From Corylus avellana (Eukaryota > Streptophyta > Magnoliopsida > Fagales > Betulaceae), in contig NC_081543.1 in NCBI RefSeq assembly GCF_901000735.1, forward strand, positions 19,820,079 to 19,884,078: a DNA stretch of 64,000 nt. The letters are read 5' to 3'. Shown piece after piece: positions 47,101-55,633 of this stretch. Within the stretch, counting starts at the first letter, position 1, and each line of letters opens with the position of its first letter. The translations under genes and the position numbers were made by a program. The notes under the pieces were generated by a model that had not been told where the DNA came from, did no database searches, and saw nothing but the letters and a program-made list of their open reading frames with translations.

Positions 47101-50100
47101 ACACCATTCCACCACAATGATACCTCTCTTACGCAAATTACCCAAAGTCAAAATCTTTCCACGAGTCGCCGTCCACACAAAGAAACTGACTCTCAATGGA
47201 ACTTTTGCTTTTCATATACTCCTCCGCGGGAAAGAGGAAGCTACCACATCTGTCCCCGAAGAAGAAGAAAGCATGCGAAAAAAAGAACTCATCTCAAAAA
47301 TATTTCGTTTGGAAGGAGTCCACCGCATGCAGTCCATCCCCCCTATTCGACTATGGAAGGCATATAACTTTCCAAAAAAAGCCATCACCACCTCTACCTC
47401 CCAATCCTGGACCGCTTGTAAGAAAGCAACATTCCACTGTATAACACCATTGGACAGTTGCATATGATCCCTAACCCATGCCTCCTTATTACTCGCAATT
47501 CAAAATAATTCAGGAAAAACTTCCTTCAAAGACTGATCCCCGCACCAAGTATCATGCCAAAACCTAATGTGGGAACCATCTCCTGTTCCAAATGTAATAA
47601 ATCTCGAGAAAACTCTCCACCCTCTCCGAATATGTTTCCACACGCCAACTCCATAAGGGCCCTCTACCACCATGGTACACCAACCGCCATTCATGCACCA
47701 ATACAACAACCAATCTCCAATACGCTTTTCTTTCCGTAGCATATCGCCATAACCATTTACCCAATAAAGCGAGATTGAAATTGAGCAAGTTCTAAAGTCC
47801 CAAACCACCATCTTGCATGGGAAAGCAAATTTGAGAGCATTTCACTAAGTGGAACTTAGGCTCCTCATTCAGACCACCCCATAGGAAATCTCATTGTAGC
47901 TTCTCCAATCTATTCACCACACTCACAGGAATAGGGAATAGAGACAAAATACGTAGGAAGGTTGGACAAAGTGATTTTGATCAGTGTGATCCTCCCACCT
48001 TTTGATAGATACAGTCTCTTCCAACCCGCCAACTTCCTTCCCATCGTCTCGACAATACCATTCCAAATGGTGGTAGACTTGTAAGGCGCCCCCAAAGGAA
48101 GACCCAAATATTTCATAAGTAATCCTGCCACCCTGCAACCAAAAATACTCACCAGCCTATCAACATCCTCCACCTCACCAATTGGAACAATCTCAGACTT
48201 TGGCAAATTAATTTTTAACCCCGAAACAACTTCAAAGCATAGAAAAAGACAGCGCAGATTTTGGAGTTGGGTCCTCGTTGGCCCCACAAAATATCAATGC
48301 ATTATCAGCAAACAACAAATGTGAGACAATGAGTCCAGGATTGTTTCTTGTTCCCACTGAAAAACCAACCACAAGACCACTATCTTTTGTAGCCGCCATC
48401 ATTCTACTTAGCGCCTCCATAATAATAACAAATAGAAAAGGAAATAGCAGATACCCTTGTCTTATACCCCGAGTACTACTAAAAAAACCTAACGGTTCTC
48501 CATTAATCAAAACTGAATATCAAACTGTAAAAATACAGAAAGCTATCCATTTTCTCCATTTCTCCCAAAACCCACTTCGATGCAATATGAATAGTAAAAA
48601 ATCCCAATTCACATGATCATACGCCTTTTCTAGGTCCAACTTACATAACAAACCGGGTTCCCCAGATCTAAGACATCTATCAATGCATTCATTAGCTATT
48701 AGAACCAAATCTAGAATCTGTCTCCCCTTAATGTACGCATTTTTGTGACTTTGCTATTATATTCTCTAACACATTTTTCAATTGATTCACTAACACTTTA
48801 GAAATCAATTTGTACACAACCCCCACCAAACTTATAGGTCGAAAGTCCTTTAGCTCCTCCGCCTCTACTTTCTTAGGAATTAGCGCTATAAATGTTGCAT
48901 TCAGACTTTTCTGAAACGTCCCCTTGCAATGGAAATCTCCAAAAACAGCCATTAAATCTGTTTTAATCACTTCCCAACATGTCTGCACAAAACCCAAGGA
49001 AAAGCCATCAGGGTCCAGTGACATGTCTCCTTGTAACTCCTTAACCACTTGAACATCTCACTCTCTTCAAAATCCCTTTCTAACCACAAGCCCTCCACTC
49101 TTCCAATAGACTGAAAGGATAAATCATTAGGTATAGGCCTCTAACTACAACTCTCAATGAACAAGTGTGTATAGAACTGAACAATATGCGCCTTGATATC
49201 TGTGGCTTCTAAGGACAAGGAGCCATTGACAATTAAAGACCCAATGGCATTGTTCCTTCCATTTGAGTTTGCCACCCTGTGAAAAAAATTTGTGTTCTTA
49301 TCCCCCTCCCAAACCCATAGAGCCCGAGATTTTTGAAGCTAGCTAGCTTCCTCACACAACAGTAGTCTCTCCAACTCCGAAGACAACTCATCTTTGCTCC
49401 TCCTATCCTCCTCGTTCAACCCTCGACCTTCCCCAAGGATATCAAGCTCCCTAATACCATCCAATAACACCTTCTTCCTTTTCCCGACATTCCCAAAAAC
49501 TTCATCATTCCAACGTTGCAGGTCACCTTTCAAAGCTTTCAATTTGGGTGCTAGCACACGGCTGGGATTCCCATGAAACTGATATGATTGCCACCAAATT
49601 TTCACCTGATCCACAAACCCCTTAGATTTCAACCACATATTCTCAAACTTGGAGTATCCTCCACTTCTGTTCCTCACTCCACAGTCAAGTAAAATAGGAA
49701 AGTGATCAAACAATTGACAAGGAAGTCTCCTCTGAACCACATCAGGAAACTTCTCCTCCCATCTAGGAGAGAACAGAAATCGGTCAATTCTAGACCAACA
49801 ATGGTTATTTGACCAAGTGTATTGCTTAGAGTTATGTGCTTCATTTTCTACTTAGTGGGGGTTTCGTTTACATACTTCCTATATACTTGAGTTGCGCCCC
49901 TCTACGCATTTTCAATGTAAATTACTTATCAAAAAAAAAATATACCAAATTTTTTTTTTTTTTATTTGGCACTAGGAATCCGGAGCTTCGCTCTAATTAA
50001 TCCCGAGAGTGCACTAGCCCTCGGCAAGGAGTTTCCCGAAAGTGCACCTCGATTAATTCAAGGGGCGAACCCCCAGTCCGATGGCCCCAGGAAGCAGTTT

Positions 50101-53100
50101 GCATTCAATGGGTTTTGAACATAAGACCTTGAGGAGCATACTCAAAGTCTCAGTCTGTCCAACCACTGAGCCAACCCCTTGGGGTTTCCCAAATATAATA
50201 ACATTGAAAAAAAAAAAAAAAAAAAAAAGGAAAGGGAACCCAAAAATAGAACGCATAAGCATCTTCTTGTAAAAGATATGCATAAAACAAGTTGGAATAA
50301 ATTATTTCTCTTTAATTTTTAACAGGTTCATGAACAAGATGGATTTAGATATAAATTTTTTATTTTCTACAAAGACACCAATCTATGTAGGTATAAATCT
50401 ATGAATTGATCTAGACTCTCCTCTATTTGGATAAAAATGTCCCTAGAATACATATCTAGAAAACATGAAAACTGTGTATAAGATTGTCCTTTGGAGAGAA
50501 AATCATTGGTTCAAAAATGTAGGATAATTTCACTACTCTCAGTCTCCTCGATTGGACCACTAGGATGTGCTCAAAATGAAAGAGAAATAGCTAGTTTTCT
50601 TGCTCCATCTTGCAACTTAATGAAAATAAACCTCAACCTCATATACAATTTTCTTTATTCTGCCTTTAGGAGAAGCGCTAGGAGCACAAATTCTGCGAAG
50701 AACCAAAGTTACTAGTTTGATCTAGGGCAACTTAGTGAAGGAAAAGGAATTTCATTATTTTCTGGCCAAGACCTGAAGGCACTTCCTTTGTCGATGTCAG
50801 TGTCCAGCTTCCCTCAGCTCCACCCTATTCTCCTTCCAAAATGAACAACATTAGGGTGGGGCTGCCTCTTTAATCATCCATGATCAGGGCAGTCCTGTAA
50901 TTTAATACCTCATTTGGTGGATAGGACTCTCTAATTTGGCTAAATTATTTAATTTAAACCAACCAAATATAACCACAAGAGAGGTAAGTGTCACTGAAGA
51001 GGGAGGGGGGGAGAGCCAAAAGTGGATATCTTTTTACACCCAACGACAAGACTATGGAACTAAGTTTTCCTTAGTTTATTCTTACATTCAGAATTGAAGG
51101 ACAATCATTTCACACTCAAATAGATTTCAAGAACTGTTACTAAGACACAGCCTGAACCCTAAAATTGGATTCCAATGAATTTTATGTTCATTGAGCCTTC
51201 TACGACCCTACATTCAAAACAGTTATACAACGCAATTCAAAGACATTATGAATGATATGAGTAACAAATTCCTAAGTTGCACTAGTAATATAAAAGACTT
51301 GAAGAGGTCTCCCTACAAAAAAAAAAAAAACTATGTTTACTAACGCTTGAAATAGAGACATTTTAATAAAACGTCCCCATATGGGNNNNNNNNNNNNNNN
51401 NNNNNNNNNNNNNNNNNNNNNNNNNNNNNNNNNNNNNNNNNNNNNNNNNNNNNNNNNNNNNNNNNNNNNNNNNNNNNNNNNNNNNCCTCCTCCTCCTCCA
51501 TCTGCCAGCAATCCGGTAAGCCTCCTCCCCTGGTTTTTTTTTTTTTTTTTTTCCATTTGGGTTTTGGTTATGCTCTATTTTTGTTTGGTTGGTGGAAAAC
51601 TGGAGGAAAACACAGGAAAGTTGGGATTTTAAAATTCTAGTGGATAGATTGTTGATGAGAAAAATGCAGGAAAAGACAGAGAAATTAAGATTTTGAGTTT
51701 GTAGTGATATGGAAAATCCAAATATTCGAAGTCAACCAAGTCGAGATTTTTAAGTTTCTAGAATTAGACCAAATACTTCTATTAGGTTTTAGCTTATATT
51801 TGTAGTGTAGACTCTGTAGTTCTTCTTTCTATCTGCTGTGAAGTTGATTATTCTTTTATTTGGGTTCTTAGATAGTGGAATTTATGTTTGTATGTTTAGG
51901 GTTTAGCACTCTTTTAGGGTGATAAGTTTATGCTAAGTTGTTGAATTATTATTGAGATATATTTCTTAAAAACTTTGCAATGATGTATCACGTATATAGG
52001 AGCGCATACCAGTAGAGGAAGTATTTGAACAATTGCAATGCTTAAGAGAAGGTTTGTCAACTGAGGCGGGGCAGAAGAGGCTCCATATCTTTGGCCCAAA
52101 CAAGCTAGAAGAAAACGAGGCAATATTCACATTACTTTTGTCCCTATTTTCTTCTATTTATTATTGGTTTTAAAATAAATAAACTGATCAATTAAAAGCA
52201 ATCCTGAAACAGGAAAATAAGTTTCTGAAATTCCTGGGTTTTATGTGGAATCCTCTATCTTGGGTGAGGGAAGCTGCAGCTATCATGGCCATAGCTTTGG
52301 CCAATGGAGGGGTAAAATCTCTCTCTCTCTCTCTCTCTACACACACCCACATAACTTGATAATTTGATGAAGAATTCTTCATCTCACACTGGCATGAATT
52401 TTTTTTTTTTCAATGAACAAATGCAGGGCAAGCCACCAGACTGGCACGATTTTGTGGGAATAGTGGCATTGCTTGTAATTAACTCCACCATAAGCTTTGT
52501 AGAAGAAAACAATGCAGGCAATGCTGCAGCAGCACTTATGGCAGGTCTTGCACCAAAAACCAAGGTAATTCTGCATGATAACATGGCTACAACAACGTTG
52601 GTAAGTTATACACTTTCCATGAATAGAGTAGTCAATTCACTGAATTCAGTATGCTTGCTTGGTTGATTGTAGGTTCTAAGAGATGGAAGATGGACAGAGC
52701 AAGAAGCTGAAATCTTGGTACCAGGAGATGTTATTAGTGACAAGTTAGGGGATATTGTCCCAGTTGATGCTCGTCTCTTAGAGGGAGACCCACTCAAGAT
52801 TGACCAGTCTGCTCTAACTGGTGAGTCTTTGCCTGTTACAAGGAGCTCGGGTGATGAAGTCTTCTCTGGATCCACTGTCAAACAAGAGGATTTGTATTTT
52901 GAATGTAATTATAAGAGGATTTGTATTTTGAATGTAATTATAAGAGGATTTGTATTTTGTAAGGAATTGTAATTTATTGGGAGCAATTGAGATTGTATGT
53001 GAGATTGTATTATGAGATTTTATTGAATAAAATTTTGATTCAAATATATATTATGAGATTGAATGGGGTTGTATAGTATTGAATTTGGATTTGTTATTCG

Positions 53101-55585
53101 GTTTTTCAAACAAGAAAAAAAAAAATTAAAACACAATTAAAAGATATATGGGGGAAACAGGCGCTTGCAACTGTGCAGGCGCCATCATTTGGAAAAGGGG
53201 GCACCCACATGGGCAAGCGCCCTCTTTTCCAAAAGGGGGTGCTTGCACAGTGCCAAGTGCCCCCTTCTCAATTTAGAAACGCTTTGCTTAAAATGCCCCC
53301 TTTTGGAGATGTTTTACACTGAAAAAGCGTATCTAAATTGAATTCCAGTCAATATCATTTGAGACACGCGCCAAGTGCCCCTATTCAAGCGTTTTTAACT
53401 CAATTGGGCCTTTTTTTGGCCAAAAACGCCCCAAATAACCATGTCATTAAACCTTTTTTTTTTTGTAGCGTCTCTATTTATCTCTATGCTCCTATATCCA
53501 GTCACATGGAATTCTCTTCCAAATTCTTTTGCTAGTCAGTTTCACTTCATCTGGAGCAGATAATCAGCTTTATCCAACCCTAGTCTAAAGACCTAAATTG
53601 TGAATCAGACCTTCAGTCGCAACCCCATTCCATTATACCTATCTATTGATCTCTAGGTAGTAATCTCCAGACCGTACTCCACAGCCACTCCCATAACTTC
53701 CGTTTGTTTTGCCTAAATTACAGCTTTGACAATTCCCATACATATACTTACTGGTAACACACCCATGATACCTATGGACAAAACCAGCAAGGAAGTGGGA
53801 ATGGAGATAACAAAGTGAAGGGATAGTGGTAATCCTTCAGTTGGGAGATGAACAATGAAGGAAAGGAGGGGAGGGGATGAATCCACCCATCTTGGCTCAC
53901 TCTTTTTTCCACCCAAGATAAAGCAGATTTGGGCAGAGTTGAAAGGTTTCAATTCAAATTATCTGTAACTCTTGCAGTACCCCAAGAAAATACCATTAGC
54001 CAGTAAAAAAAAATGGATATGATGGTAAAACAGATCAGTTTTGTTGCTTTACCCTTCTCAACATCCATTCAAGAAAAGAGAAACTTCCTATTCTATTTCC
54101 TCCCTAAGAATAGATCTGATCATTTCTTCTCATTTTCCCCTATAAACCCCAAAGATAGAGTTGTTCACTTTATGCCCACTCAGTAGTAACTCTTTTCACT
54201 CTCTCAACACTTAAAAATTTTAGTGCGTTTAAGAGCACATTCTAAGTCAACTCTCAAATGCAAAAGGAAAATTTAAAAGATTTAGCCATTAACAAGTTAT
54301 TTAATGCTAAATTTGAACCGCTGAATATGTCAGCTAAAGATTTTCTCTATGAAATGATTCTCATTCCCATGAATATTATTTTTTAACTCTAATAAAAAAT
54401 TCAGCCCAGCATTTTCAGCACTAATAGTTTCAGATAAAGTTCAACCCTTAAAGTTTTAGTTCCAAAATTTCACTTTAATGAAATAGCACCTAAGTGAATA
54501 AATATATCACTTCTATTTAGTTCAAAAACAGTAATAGACAATGCTCTCAGATTTAAAATACAAACAATCAATTTATGAGCCATGTCAGACATTCTAAACC
54601 AAGCATAAATAACTCATTGAAACTATTAGAGTATCCAGAATATGTTAAAAGTAATTTTCTCTCTAATTCCCTTATACTTAATTTTTCGTCAAAATCTTTA
54701 CCAAAATAACTTTCATTTATACAGCCCTAAACACCTGTGCACAACAAAAAACTGAAAAAGATGGTAGCAAATATCAAGATAATTCTTCCCTCAGTAATCA
54801 ATCACGGCAACATATATTTTAATTATTCCTAAAACTCTCGGCATTATCCAAAAGAATCACTGGATGAACTGAACTAATGCTTACTCTGGATTTTCGTTAA
54901 ATTGACAAACTTTCCCCAAATAATGGTTGCACATCATTCCTAGGAATACCTATTCCCATGGGAATAGTGATTCCCCTACGAAGAGGATACTTATTCCTCT
55001 AAAAAATTAGAGGAATAGCAATTCCTTGAGGAATTGAATGAGTTTTCCAAAAATCCCATTAACTTTTTTTTTTCTACAAACTAAGAAAGAAAACACAAAA
55101 ACTACATCTGCAAACTCTCTCCGTCTCATCAGCCAAATCCCCAACCATAGCTGCCTCCTCAGCCAACCTCATCTTCTGCATCACATTTGTCATCTCCTAC
55201 TCAACCCTACTCCTAAGCGTCTCCTTTAACCTATCTGCACATTTCTAACACCATTGGAAATCATATTTCTGATTTTCCCATAACAATTCTAGAAGCATTG
55301 GCTTCACTCCCAAAAGACTTCGGTATAAGGCTCACAATAATTCGAATAACATGGAAAGGCCACATCATATGAGGAACCCTAATTATCACAACCGAGGAAA
55401 AATTAAACCAAAACATTCATAGATGTACACAAAAACGCTTAAAGATGAAAGGGGAAAAGAAATTTAAATAAAATAAATAAAATAAAATAAAAAGGAATTA
55501 GCCGTATCCCTAAAAATCTATCACATGAAAGAAAGCACAAACGCTTGAACAATTCCAGGTTTTTTTTTTAAATATTATTTTATTT

Positions 55586-55633
<48 letters not shown>

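Larger units (their letters stand above)
51311..53470 (+). mobile_element. CACTA-like non-autonomous element carrying an H+-ATPase gene fragment
   Basis: The left end is CCCTACAAAAAAAAA at 51311; the right end, reversed, is CGCTACAAAAAAAAA at 53470. Canonical CACTA ends read CACTACAA, so these are variant termini. The 3-bp direct repeat TCT flanks both (51308-51310 and 53471-53473), the duplication size of CACTA elements. Sub-terminal sequence is rich in AAACGC/GCGTTT-type motifs (for example 53276-53283, 53390-53396, 53423-53430). The interior holds exons 2-5 of a plasma-membrane H+-ATPase and a 100-N gap, so the true length is unknown. No transposase was seen. Confidence 0.72.

Noticed and set aside
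52000..52885. A functional H+-ATPase gene
   Set aside because: Only about 190 aa of a protein of roughly 950 aa are present; the phosphorylation site, nucleotide-binding domain and most membrane helices are missing, and transposon ends surround it.
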